DNA of 64,000 bases from Acidobacteriota bacterium (GTDB taxonomy: Bacteria > Acidobacteriota > Holophagae > Holophagales > Holophagaceae). Every line of letters begins with the position of its first letter. The stretch's first letter is position 1. The stretch spans positions 1-64,000 of the forward strand of contig JACQZU010000026.1 in assembly GCA_016213735.1 (NCBI GenBank). Direction: 5' to 3'. Below the pieces are notes generated by a model. It ran no database searches. It was not told the DNA's origin and was given only the letters and a program-made list of their open reading frames with translations. Positions 1 through 8,729 of this stretch are shown in pieces. Both the position numbers and the translations under genes were made by a program.

Positions 1-2591
1 ATCGTTCTCTTCTTTCCCTGCTCACGGTGTGTTTGGCGGGAGGGTCGCTGATGGCGGCGGCTCCGGATCGCGAGGACGTGGAGCGGAGGGTGAAGCCGTC
101 GGCGGCGTCGTTCCGCCGGGAGATGACGAAGGAGTTGTCCAGGTCCGCGTCGTTGAAGAAGGCGCAGGCGAGGGCGAACGCGTGGAGGTCGGCGCGGCTG
201 CAGGGGAGCGGGCCGCGGGCGTTGTCCTACCGCGGGGAGGCGTCGAGCCAGAGGATCCAGCTGGCCTCGGAGCGTCTCGGGATGCTGCGGGGGGACCTGA
301 ACCTGGGTTCCGAGAGCGGTTTCGAGGCGATTTCGAGCCACGTGGACGAGCTGGGGATGTCGCACGTGCGTTTCCAGCAGTTCTACAAGGGCCTGCCGGT
401 GTGGCTGGGCGAAGCGGTGATGCACCTCGGGGCGGACGGGGAGTTCCAGGAGCCGACGCTTTCGACCTACGGTCTGGTGAGCGTGGACGTGCGGCCGGGG
501 CTGTCCTCGTCGGAGGCGCTGGCGGCGGTGTCGTCGGACCTGCGGGCGAAGGGTGACTTCGCCCATGAGCCGAAGGTTGAGCTGGTGGTGTACCCGATCA
601 CCCAGGACGTGGTGAAGGGGTCGGGCGTGGCGGTGCCGAAGCACGATCCGGGCGCGGCCGCGGTGGCGGGCTACGGCGGCTGGAGCACCTGGATGACGCA
701 CTGGAAGTACATGTACGGCGGCTACGGTGGACCGCAGAAGGCGGACCTGAAGCAGCTGGGGAAGACGGATCTGGATTTCTTCCCGCACGACCTGAAGGCG
801 TCGGACATCGAGTCGCGGGTGGAGCGCTACGCGCTGGCGTACCACGTGCATGTGGAGCTGGACAACCCGGGCGAGGTGGCCCAGGTGGACTACATGGTGG
901 ACGCGCACACGGGCGTGCTGCTGAAGAAGTGGAACGCGATGAAGTCCGTGGGAGCGCAGGGCTGGGGCCGTTCCCAGTACACGGGGTGGGTGCCGGTGCC
1001 GACGAACCTGACGCGGAACGCGTACGAGGTGAGGGACCTGGACCGCGGCCACGGGGGTTTGTTCCAGAACAACGTGGTGACGAACATGGACCTGAAGAGC
1101 CGGGGTCCGGGGTCGGTGTACGCGGATTACCACAGCGATTTCAACAACATGTGGGGTGACACCTTCCCCTTCGTGCCGGGTCTGTTCTCGCCGCCGAAGA
1201 GCTGGCCGGTGGGAGATCCCGCGATCAGCCGGACGGAGAACGCGCGGACGGCGGCGATGGACGCGGCCTTCGGGCAGGCCTTCGGGTGGGACTATTTCGG
1301 GCAGGTTTTCGGACGGAACGGGATCGACGGGAAGGGGAAGGGGACCTACGCCAAGGTGCACTTCAACGACCGTGACGTGTATCCGGCCCCCACGCCGCCC
1401 TTCCCGTGGAACTGGAGCATGACGAACCATCCGAACCCGAATTTCCCGGATTTGGCGACGGTGAACGGGATCTGGGGGTTCTTCGGTCCGGCCTTCCCGG
1501 ACGTGGAAGCCTACTGGAGCGACAGTTGTTTCTGCGTGACCTACTCGGAGGGGCCCTTCTACGGCGAGTACTACTCCAATCTTCCCGGGGGTCCGATCGG
1601 GATGACGCCCCTGAGCCCTGACATCGTGACGCACGAGATGACGCACGGTGTGCTGGGCCGGACGGCGCGGCTGACGGAGACCGGCGAGGCGGCGGGCCTG
1701 GGCGAGGCGGTGGCGGACATCCACGGAGCGGTGATGAGCTTCTGGCTGTACCTTGCGCCGACGGGAGAGGGCCAGGACAAGATCGCGGACGTGAAGGACA
1801 CGATCCTGTGCTGGAACGGGAGCGAACTGACCCTGGGGGACGGTTTCGCGATTCCGGACTTCTACGGGAACCCGGTGATGTACAACGGGTACAACTGGTA
1901 CCCCTACACCATCGGCGGGCAGACGAACAGCTGGTACCCGTCGGAGATCGATCCCAACGAGCCCAGCGTGCCCTACGCGTGGTGGGACAATTTCAGCTAC
2001 TACCCCGGGACCTACGGCCCCTTCAACGCGAAGTGGGCGCCGGGCTATTCGGCGCCGTACCGAGACCTGGCGAACCCGCTGAACGACTACGACGGATTCG
2101 GGAACTACCTGTTCTCGTTCTGGGGCTACGTCCAGACCTTCGAGCCGAACCCGCCGCCCTTCCCGGACGCGCCGGCGTGGTTCCCCAACATCGGATCCTA
2201 CGACCCGCACTTCGCCTGCGGTCCGATGAACTACTGCTTCTACCTGATCGCCAACGGGGACTACTGGACCCCGGCGGGATTCGGTGGCATGGCCCTGGGC
2301 TACGGCATGCCGAACCCCATGTTCACGTTCCCGTACCCGAACTCGGGTCCCTGCCCGCCGATGGGGTACTGGTGGGGCGGTTGGAACGGCTTCAGCCGGA
2401 TGCCCGAAGGCATGGGCAACGACAAGGCCGTGAAGATCCTGTGGAGGGCCGTGAACAGCTACATGACGCCGCGCTCCACCTACCTGGACGCGAAGAACGC
2501 GATGCTCCGGGCCACCAAGGACCTCTACGGGGCCTGGTCCGCGGAATACCAGCACGTCTTCGAGTGCTTCGACGCCATCAACGTCAAATAG
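1..2591 (+). CDS. Secreted M4 (thermolysin-family) zinc metalloprotease, 5' partial
   Basis: Extracellular endopeptidase of the thermolysin family. The frame is open to the left edge, and its first residues (RSLLSLLTVCLAGGSLMAA) are the hydrophobic part of a signal peptide, so the true start lies outside the window; the GTG at 27 is probably internal to that signal peptide. An FTP-like propeptide segment (HVRFQQFYKGLPVWLGEAV) near 360-420 is followed by a PepSY-like segment ending near 930. The zinc motif HEMTH is encoded at 1632-1646, and the third ligand is the Glu of GLGEAVADIHG near 1704, matching the NEAxSD motif of thermolysin. The region after the active site is unusually rich in Tyr, Trp, Pro and Gly. 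A perfect hairpin follows the stop codon. Family assignment is firm; the substrate is unknown. Confidence 0.93.
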   Translation, partial: RSLLSLLTVCLAGGSLMAAAPDREDVERRVKPSAASFRREMTKELSRSASLKKAQARANAWRSARLQGSGPRALSYRGEASSQRIQLASERLGMLRGDLNLGSESGFEAISSHVDELGMSHVRFQQFYKGLPVWLGEAVMHLGADGEFQEPTLSTYGLVSVDVRPGLSSSEALAAVSSDLRAKGDFAHEPKVELVVYPITQDVVKGSGVAVPKHDPGAAAVAGYGGWSTWMTHWKYMYGGYGGPQKADLKQLGKTDLDFFPHDLKASDIESRVERYALAYHVHVELDNPGEVAQVDYMVDAHTGVLLKKWNAMKSVGAQGWGRSQYTGWVPVPTNLTRNAYEVRDLDRGHGGLFQNNVVTNMDLKSRGPGSVYADYHSDFNNMWGDTFPFVPGLFSPPKSWPVGDPAISRTENARTAAMDAAFGQAFGWDYFGQVFGRNGIDGKGKGTYAKVHFNDRDVYPAPTPPFPWNWSMTNHPNPNFPDLATVNGIWGFFGPAFPDVEAYWSDSCFCVTYSEGPFYGEYYSNLPGGPIGMTPLSPDIVTHEMTHGVLGRTARLTETGEAAGLGEAVADIHGAVMSFWLYLAPTGEGQDKIADVKDTILCWNGSELTLGDGFAIPDFYGNPVMYNGYNWYPYTIGGQTNSWYPSEIDPNEPSVPYAWWDNFSYYPGTYGPFNAKWAPGYSAPYRDLANPLNDYDGFGNYLFSFWGYVQTFEPNPPPFPDAPAWFPNIGSYDPHFACGPMNYCFYLIANGDYWTPAGFGGMALGYGMPNPMFTFPYPNSGPCPPMGYWWGGWNGFSRMPEGMGNDKAVKILWRAVNSYMTPRSTYLDAKNAMLRATKDLYGAWSAEYQHVFECFDAINVK

Positions 2592-2605
2592 GTCGCCCCA
2601 CACCC

Positions 2606-2634
2606 CAGGAGCCCCGGGTTACCCGGGGCTCCTG
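2606..2634 (+). terminator. Perfect 13-bp stem hairpin after the protease
   Basis: CAGGAGCCCCGGG, a TTA loop, then the exact complement. It starts 15 bases after the protease stop codon. No T-run follows, so it may act as a Rho-independent-like or mRNA 3'-end-stabilising stem. It lies between convergent genes. Confidence 0.6.
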
Positions 2635-2670
2635 GCCGTTCGGACCCCGGGGCGGGCCCCCTTCATTCAG

Positions 2671-4056
2671 CTAGGCCACCAGCAGGCGCATGAAGAGGAA
2701 GATCCCGCCATTCCATAGGGCGTGGAACAGTAGGGGCGAAAGGAGACCGCCTCCCCGGCGGGCCGCCGACCCCAGGAGGACCCCCAAGGCCATGAGGGCC
2801 GGCAGCCCGCCTGGCTGGAGATGGATGGATCCGAAGAGCGCACCCGAGGCGAGCAACCCGGGCAGCCAGCCCCAACGGTCGGCCATCCAGGGAAGGAGCA
2901 TGCCCCTGAACAGGAATTCCTCGAAGGCCGGGGCGGCGACCGCCACGGTCAGGAAGGTGAAGAAGAGGGGCAGGGGGGTCCGCAGGCCGGCGATGTGGTC
3001 CAGCAACTCCCGCTGAGGAGGGCCCAAGCCGCGGGTGAGGGGGGCCAGGAGGATGGCGAGGAAGAGCAGGAGGGGAATGGCCAGGGCGAGGTAGGCCAGT
3101 CCCCAGGCGGCCGCGCGTCCAGTGTCGGGAGCCCGAGTTCGGGCAAGAAAGGCGCGAAGCCCAAGGCCTTCCACCCTGAGCAGGAGAAGGATCCCGACGG
3201 AGGCGTGAAAGCCGTAGGCGAGGGTGAGGGCGTAGGGGGAGAGGCTGGGAAGCCGGTGGATCACCGCGCCGGCGAAAGAGGAAGACAGCAAGAGGGCGAG
3301 GTACCAGACCAGGAGCGCCAAGAGCAGGGCCCGCCCGTGAAGGGCCGGGGGCGAGGGTGGGGGCGGGACCTTCTTCCTGTGCAGCAGCAGAAGCACTCCG
3401 ACTCCCAGGCCCCCCAGGCCGCCCAGAACAAGGACCGATCCGCCCGCCCCCAGGGCGAGGAGTCGGACGCGTGCGCTTCGTGTGGCTTCCGCGAGCACCG
3501 GAGCATCGTCCATGCCCAAGCGCCGGAGCACCCTGGCTTCCAGGAGGGCCGCACCCCAACCGCGGCCCAGGGCCTTGCCTGCTTGGAATCTGTCCTCGGG
3601 AAGGGGGGGCCGGCCCCCGCCGTAGGCGTAGTCCCAGACGATGCGGAGGGAGTCCGCGGTTGGGCCCTCCGGGAGGTCGCCGAAGGCCAGGCGCCTCCCC
3701 TGGACGACCTCGCCGCGCTCCGCCTCGAGAATCCCCAGAAGGGCCCGATCCCATGGATCGATCAGGTCTCCCGCGCCTGTGGAAGGCGCCCCGAGGGGAG
3801 GCAATAGGGATCCGCGGGAGCCCAGGATGTGTTCCGCCGCCGTCGGAAGTTCGAGCAGGCGGCCCTGGAGGGTCACCCCGGTGCCCGGGCGGGGAGCGAC
3901 GCGCCGGGCCAGGGTGAGGCCGCTGAGCAGCAGGGCCAGCAGGGCCAGCAGGGCGATCGCAGGGTCGGCCCAGGCCCGGTCCGGGGCCCAGGGACGGCGG
4001 GCGTGCGGGGGTCCATCCATGCTCTCAGGATGGATGGGGTAGGCTGAAGGCACCAT
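2671..4056 (-). CDS. CPBP/CAAX-type intramembrane metalloprotease
   Basis: Integral membrane protein of the CPBP (Rce1-like, ABI) family. An N-terminal membrane segment near residues 35-52 is followed by a soluble region of about 150 residues and then several hydrophobic helices. The family motifs are in the C-terminal third: EEFLFRG around residue 375 (the EExxxR motif), FGSIHL, and HALWNGGIF near the end, supplying the conserved Glu, Arg and His residues. Bacterial members process or protect membrane peptides, and several serve bacteriocin maturation or immunity, but nothing nearby assigns a role here. The start at 4056 has a GGGAGG upstream at loose spacing; a second ATG 36 bases downstream is also possible. 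It is convergent with the M4 protease. Confidence 0.85.
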   Translation of the reverse strand: MVPSAYPIHPESMDGPPHARRPWAPDRAWADPAIALLALLALLLSGLTLARRVAPRPGTGVTLQGRLLELPTAAEHILGSRGSLLPPLGAPSTGAGDLIDPWDRALLGILEAERGEVVQGRRLAFGDLPEGPTADSLRIVWDYAYGGGRPPLPEDRFQAGKALGRGWGAALLEARVLRRLGMDDAPVLAEATRSARVRLLALGAGGSVLVLGGLGGLGVGVLLLLHRKKVPPPPSPPALHGRALLLALLVWYLALLLSSSFAGAVIHRLPSLSPYALTLAYGFHASVGILLLLRVEGLGLRAFLARTRAPDTGRAAAWGLAYLALAIPLLLFLAILLAPLTRGLGPPQRELLDHIAGLRTPLPLFFTFLTVAVAAPAFEEFLFRGMLLPWMADRWGWLPGLLASGALFGSIHLQPGGLPALMALGVLLGSAARRGGGLLSPLLFHALWNGGIFLFMRLLVA

Positions 4057-4188
4057 GCCCTATTCCCCTCCCGAGGATGTCCGAGGCCCCGGCTCGTGCA
4101 CCCACCGTCGCACCCATGACCCCGTGGATGTGAATGGCCCGGAGGCGGGAAGGTCCTTCAGGGGGAGCCCCGAACAGGATGGCCGGCC

Positions 4189-4953
4189 ATGAGGCTGGGG
4201 ACCGCGACCAGGGGAGGCGAGGGCGCCCGCCGCTTCCTGGCGGCCCCACTGCCCTCCGATCCGGACCGAATCGTGGACCTCACCGCCGTGGAGGCGGAGC
4301 GCCTCCGGAAGCTGGGGGAGGGGGATCCTCCCCGCCTGGCTCAGGCCCTTGTCCCCAGCAGCCTGCGGGAAATCCTGGAAGGAGGACCCCGGGCCTGGCA
4401 CCGGGCTGAACAGACTCTGGCCTACGCAGAAAAATGGGCCCAGCGGGGCCCCCTGACAGAGACCCTGGCCCCAGGACTTCACCAGGTGCGGTTGATGCCC
4501 TGCCTTCCCCGCCCCCTGTCCCTCCGGCTCCCCGACGGAAGTTTCGGAGACCGGTTCGCCATCGGGGGGCCGGACTGTCGCCTGCCATGGACCCCTGGCC
4601 TGGAACTGAGACCCACCTTGGCGGTCGCGGGACAGGCCGGGGGCCTGCCCGGGGGCTTCCTCCTGGCCGTGATGGCCGGCGGGGCCACCCTTCTGGGACC
4701 TTGGCTTCACCGCTCCATCGACCTCCGGGGGACCCTGTTTTTCGATGGCCCCCGAAGCTCCAGGCAGACACCCCTGGATCCCTGGTCCGACCTCATCCTC
4801 CCCAGGCTCCGGCCCGGGGAAGTGCTGCTCCTGCCGCCCCCCATCTGGGAGGCGCCGGAGTTCCTCCCCGGGGACCGCATCCACCTTCGCGCGCCCTTCG
4901 GAGGTCTCAGCTTCACCCTGGCCCGGGCGGGGACCCACCCCACCCTCCAGTAG
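4189..4953 (+). CDS. Hypothetical protein, possibly degenerate FAH-fold
   Basis: A 254-residue soluble protein with no signal peptide. The C-terminal half shows a pattern reminiscent of fumarylacetoacetate hydrolase-fold proteins: RPTLAVAGQAGGLPGG, then VLLLPPPIWEAPEFLPGDRI where that family has a GTPxG...LxPGD segment. The metal-binding acidic residues of active FAH enzymes are not obvious, so it may be non-catalytic, or the resemblance may be coincidental. It ends four bases before the convergent DAHP synthase stop. The reading frame has the strong third-position G/C expected of real genes here, and the antisense frame is less plausible. Coding status is fairly likely; the function is not established. 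Confidence 0.55.
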   Translation: MRLGTATRGGEGARRFLAAPLPSDPDRIVDLTAVEAERLRKLGEGDPPRLAQALVPSSLREILEGGPRAWHRAEQTLAYAEKWAQRGPLTETLAPGLHQVRLMPCLPRPLSLRLPDGSFGDRFAIGGPDCRLPWTPGLELRPTLAVAGQAGGLPGGFLLAVMAGGATLLGPWLHRSIDLRGTLFFDGPRSSRQTPLDPWSDLILPRLRPGEVLLLPPPIWEAPEFLPGDRIHLRAPFGGLSFTLARAGTHPTLQ

Positions 4954-4957
4954 GGGT

Positions 4958-6328
4958 CTACCTGGACGCCGGTGCCAGGAGGCCTCCGGGCCGTCCCTCG
5001 TCCCGCAGGACCTGGGCGATGAGGAAGGCCATTTCCAGGCTTTGGGTGCCGTTGAGCCTGGGGTCGCAGCCGGTTTCGTAGGCCCTGGGGAGGTCCGCCT
5101 CGGAGAGGCCCTCGATGCCGCCCGTGCACTCCGTGACATCCTCCCCGGTGAGCTCGAAGTGAACCCCTCCCAAGCGGCTGCCTTCCTCCCGGTGGAGTTC
5201 GAAGCATTGGCGGAGCTCGGAGAGGATGTCATCGAAACGGCGCGTCTTCAGACCTCGCCCGCTCGTGACGCCATTCCCGTGCATGGGGTCGCAGCACCAG
5301 AGCACCACCCGTCCCGCCCGGCGGACCGCGCGGACAAGGGGGGGAAGCAGTTCCCGAATGCGCCCGGCCCCGAAGCGGGTGACCACGGTGATGCGGCCCG
5401 GGACCTGGTGGGGGTCGAGGAATTCCAGGATCCGCACCAGATCCTCCGGCGCGGCCCCGGGTCCGGCCTTCACTCCGATGGGGTTCGCCAGGCCGCGAAG
5501 GAACTCGAGATGGGCCCCCCCCGGCACCCGGGTCCGGTCCCCCACCCAGAGCATGTGGGCGCCCAGGTTGTAGTGGGACTGCTGCTCGGGAACCCACCGG
5601 GTGAGGGCCTCCTCGAAGGGCAGGAGGAGGGCTTCATGGCTGGTGAAGAAGTCGATGCGCTCCAGGGCTCCCCGTTCCAGATTGCCCAGGGTGGCCAGGA
5701 ATTCCAGGGACTCCCGGACCTGATCGAGGACGGCGCGGTAGGCCCGGTGGCTTTGCCGCGGGAGTTCCCACCGTTCCGGGTGATGAAGGTCGGCGAAACC
5801 CCCGTCGATGAGCCCGCGGATGAAGTTGAGGGTGGCCGCGGCGTGGAAATAGGCCTGGCTCATGCGCTCGGGATCCGGTCGCCTGGATTCGGGAGTCGCC
5901 TCCAGACCGTTCACCAGGTCTCCCCGGTAACTGGGGATCTCCTGTCCCCGGACCTGCTCCGTCGGGTTGCTGCGGGGCTTGGCATACTGCCCGGCGATTC
6001 GCCCCACCCGGATCACCGGCCGCCGCCCGATGTGGGTCAGGACCACGGACATCTGGAGCAGCACCCTCAGCTTGTCGGCGATGGTCTCGGGCTGGCAGTC
6101 GCGAAACTGTTCCGCGCAATCCCCTCCCTGGAGCAGGAAGCGCTTCCCCAGGGCCGCCTCGGCGAGGAGCTGGCGAAGGCGGTCCACCTCGTCGGGCACC
6201 ACCAGAGGAGGAAGGCGCCGCAGCCTGGCGAGGACGGCCTCGAGCGCGGACGGATCGGGGTACTCCGGCTGCTGAAGGGCCGGAAAGGCTTGCCAACTGT
6301 GGGGATTCCAGACACCCATGGGCCCCAT
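4958..6328 (-). CDS. aroF: 3-deoxy-7-phosphoheptulonate synthase, class II (plant-type)
   Basis: DAHP synthase joins phosphoenolpyruvate and erythrose 4-phosphate in the first step of the shikimate pathway to aromatic amino acids, in the cytosol. The 456-residue length is typical of class II enzymes, which are unrelated in sequence to the E. coli AroF/G/H type. Recognised segments are the N-terminal WNPHSW, FLLQGGDCAEQF near residue 80, RVGRIAGQYAKPRS, SYRGDLVNG, and the C-terminal GGVHFELTGEDVTECTGG. These hold the conserved metal and substrate residues (Cys in GGDCAE, His and Glu in the C-terminal motif). It lies 36 bases downstream of the response regulator on the same strand, so it may be cotranscribed. 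The gene symbol is a generic family label. Confidence 0.95.
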   Translation of the reverse strand: MGPMGVWNPHSWQAFPALQQPEYPDPSALEAVLARLRRLPPLVVPDEVDRLRQLLAEAALGKRFLLQGGDCAEQFRDCQPETIADKLRVLLQMSVVLTHIGRRPVIRVGRIAGQYAKPRSNPTEQVRGQEIPSYRGDLVNGLEATPESRRPDPERMSQAYFHAAATLNFIRGLIDGGFADLHHPERWELPRQSHRAYRAVLDQVRESLEFLATLGNLERGALERIDFFTSHEALLLPFEEALTRWVPEQQSHYNLGAHMLWVGDRTRVPGGAHLEFLRGLANPIGVKAGPGAAPEDLVRILEFLDPHQVPGRITVVTRFGAGRIRELLPPLVRAVRRAGRVVLWCCDPMHGNGVTSGRGLKTRRFDDILSELRQCFELHREEGSRLGGVHFELTGEDVTECTGGIEGLSEADLPRAYETGCDPRLNGTQSLEMAFLIAQVLRDEGRPGGLLAPASR

Positions 6329-6364
6329 TTAAACCCAATCGGGGTCGCCCCGGCCTCGAATTCC

Positions 6365-7072
6365 TCAAGGCTCCAGGGGCCGTTCGGCCTCCACGCCCAA
6401 GGTCCAGCGGTAACCCTCCCCTCCGACCGTGGCAATGTAGGGACGGCCCAGGTCGTCCTCGCCCAGCTTCTTCCGGAGGTTGGCCACGTGGACGTCCACG
6501 GTCCGGGGCGTGGGACGGGCATCGGGCTCCCAGGCCAGGGAGAGGAGTTCGTTGCGGCTGTGGGTCCGGCCAGCGTGGGTGATGAGGATCTCCAGCAGCC
6601 GGAACTCCCTTGGGGTCATGTCCACCAGGCTTCCGTCCCGGAAGGCCTCCAGGGCGGGGAGGTCGAAGCGGAAGGGGCCTGAGCGGAGGACCTGGGCTGG
6701 GGCCTGGGGCTGGGTTCTCCGCAGGATGGCCTTGATCCGGGCCGACAGTTCCAGGACGGAGAAGGGCTTCACCAGGTAATCGTCCGCTCCGATGCTGAGT
6801 CCCTTCACGCGGTCCGCTTCTTCGCCCCGGGCGGTGAGCATGAGCACCGGGACGGGGTCCTTCCGCTGGCGGAGGGCTGCCAGCACCTGGAAGCCGTCCA
6901 TGGCGGGCAGCATCAGGTCGAGGATGATGAGGTCCGCCCGCCGGCTTTGGTGGGCGGCGAGGGCGGGGATCCCGTCCTCAACCGCGTCCACGGAATACCC
7001 CTCGAACCCGAGGTTGTTCACCAGGAGCTGGCGAAGGCTTGGCTCGTCCTCCACGACCAGGATGTGGACCAT
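6365..7072 (-). CDS. OmpR/PhoB-family response regulator
   Basis: Two-component DNA-binding regulator of 235 residues. The receiver domain occupies residues 1-115, with the acidic pair in VVEDEP, the phosphoacceptor Asp52 in IILDLMLPAMDGF, and the switch Lys in DDYLVKPFS. A winged-helix output domain follows from about residue 130 (MTPREFRLLEILITHAGRTH, then RTVDVHVANLRKKLG). The start at 7072 was chosen because the receiver fold begins there (MVHILVVEDE); an in-frame ATG further upstream would add 22 residues that do not fit. It is preceded by its histidine kinase partner on the same strand with an 82-base gap. Target genes are unknown. Confidence 0.95.
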   Translation of the reverse strand: MVHILVVEDEPSLRQLLVNNLGFEGYSVDAVEDGIPALAAHQSRRADLIILDLMLPAMDGFQVLAALRQRKDPVPVLMLTARGEEADRVKGLSIGADDYLVKPFSVLELSARIKAILRRTQPQAPAQVLRSGPFRFDLPALEAFRDGSLVDMTPREFRLLEILITHAGRTHSRNELLSLAWEPDARPTPRTVDVHVANLRKKLGEDDLGRPYIATVGGEGYRWTLGVEAERPLEP

Positions 7073-7154
7073 GAATGGCTCGCTCGCTTTCCGATCGGGT
7101 TCGGAATCAAGCATTCGGCCGACCCAGGAATAATGCAAATGGGTCCCGATTTTT

Positions 7155-8729
7155 TCAAATCGCCCGGATCTCCAGGGTGGCTTCCAGGCCTTGCCCGGGG
7201 GAGGAACCGAACTCCAGACCCCAGCCTTCCCGCTCGGCCACCTGGAACAGCAGCGAAAGTCCGAGGCCCTGCCCCTCCCGGTGGAAGCCTTCCCCCCCGC
7301 CGGCCCGGATCCGCATGAAGGGCTTGCCCAGGGCCTCGAGCTGGGCCGCGTTCAGGCCAGGGCCCTCGTCCGCAACCCGGATGAAGAACCGTTTCCTGGC
7401 CTTCCAGCTTTCCACGGAAACGGTTCCCCGGCCGTGGAAGATCGCGTTTTCGATGAGCGTCTGGAGCGCGGAGCGCAGGGAGGTCAGGGCCGCCAGCCCG
7501 CTGTCCGGGGAGAGCCGAAGGTCCAGGCGCCTTCCTTCCGCCTCGAAAACAGGGCGCAGGTCGTCCACCACCTCCGCGATCCAGCCCGAACTCACCTCTC
7601 CTTCGGGGCTGTCGGTGCTGATTCCCCTGATCGCTCTGAGGCCGTTCTCGATGAGGAGCGTCAGTTCGTCCACCTCGGACCCCAGCTTGATCAATTCGGC
7701 GTCGGCCTCGGCCGGGCCCAGCCGGCCCAGACGGAGGGAGTCGCAGCGGAACTTGAGGATGGCCAGCGGAGTCTTCAGGCTGTGGGTGAGGCTGGCCATG
7801 CGATCCGCGTCCAGGATGGCCCGCTGGCGGACCCGGTAGCGGAGCCAGAGGCCCCCAAGCATGGCCAGCCCCACGAAGAGGGCGGCCCCTCGCGCGATCC
7901 ACAGTTGCGTATGGACGCGGAAGCGCATGGCCTTTCGTTCCTTCTCGAATGGGATGCCGACGGGGTCCCAACCGTCGCCGAAGGCCGTGCTCTTCGTGGC
8001 GAGGCAGTAGTACTGGCCCGCAAGGCTCCCGGGATCCGCCTGGATCGCGGGCTCGGCGCCCCAGGGCTGGCGGGGAAGGTCCTCCCGGTCCACCTCGTCG
8101 CTCCGGACCAGGCCCATCCTCATGGAGGGAGCCGGGCCGAGGACCACGCGAAGGGCCCGCTCCACCTCAGGGCTTCCGGGCACCCAGGATTTGATGATCA
8201 CCCGGTCCTCGCCCAGGAGGACCACCGAGGCGACCTTCCCGAAATCGGGATCCTCCTCCCTGGGCGGGTTCCAGTGCTGGAGACTGGCCCGGATGGCCTG
8301 ATCCACCCATCGCCGGTACCTTTCCGCCCTGGAGCCGGAGGAGGCCACATGGAAATGGTCGCCGTCCCGGACCCAAAGCCGGTCGGGCCGGCTCCGGTCC
8401 AGGAGGGCCACCACCAGGGGCTGGGAGCTGAGGTAGGCCGCCACCTCCGGGGTGTCCCCCCGCTCGAATTTCGGCAGGGGCGGCATGCTCTGCCAGTGGC
8501 GCTCGATGTTGAGCATGTCGCCCCAGTGCGCGTTGCTGAAGGCGGCCACTTCCCGTTCGGCAAAACTGACAGACCAGAAGTAGGGCGCCCGGTAGAGCAC
8601 GTACACCAGGGCCAGGCCCGCCACGATCATCAGGCCTGCGCCAATCGGCATCATCAGGCGGCGCCACAGGGAGGCCCGGTCCTCCTTGAGGCGATGGGGC
8701 CGGAAGCGGGTGACCCGCCGCGAGGGCAT
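7155..8729 (-). CDS. Membrane sensor histidine kinase
   Basis: A 524-residue sensor kinase that should phosphorylate the adjacent OmpR-type regulator. A first membrane helix lies near residues 26-46 and a second just before residue 290 (LFVGLAMLGGLWLRYRV), enclosing a periplasmic sensor region of about 230 residues with no recognised domain. The H-box LTHSLKTPLAIL has the phosphoacceptor His316. The ATPase domain shows LIENAIFHG (N-box), ADEGPGL (G1) and GQGLGLSLLFQVAE (G2). The start codon overlaps the nadA stop by one base (TGATG), so the two are translationally coupled. The signal sensed is unknown; the nadA link may be only transcriptional. Confidence 0.94.
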   Translation of the reverse strand: MPSRRVTRFRPHRLKEDRASLWRRLMMPIGAGLMIVAGLALVYVLYRAPYFWSVSFAEREVAAFSNAHWGDMLNIERHWQSMPPLPKFERGDTPEVAAYLSSQPLVVALLDRSRPDRLWVRDGDHFHVASSGSRAERYRRWVDQAIRASLQHWNPPREEDPDFGKVASVVLLGEDRVIIKSWVPGSPEVERALRVVLGPAPSMRMGLVRSDEVDREDLPRQPWGAEPAIQADPGSLAGQYYCLATKSTAFGDGWDPVGIPFEKERKAMRFRVHTQLWIARGAALFVGLAMLGGLWLRYRVRQRAILDADRMASLTHSLKTPLAILKFRCDSLRLGRLGPAEADAELIKLGSEVDELTLLIENGLRAIRGISTDSPEGEVSSGWIAEVVDDLRPVFEAEGRRLDLRLSPDSGLAALTSLRSALQTLIENAIFHGRGTVSVESWKARKRFFIRVADEGPGLNAAQLEALGKPFMRIRAGGGEGFHREGQGLGLSLLFQVAEREGWGLEFGSSPGQGLEATLEIRAI

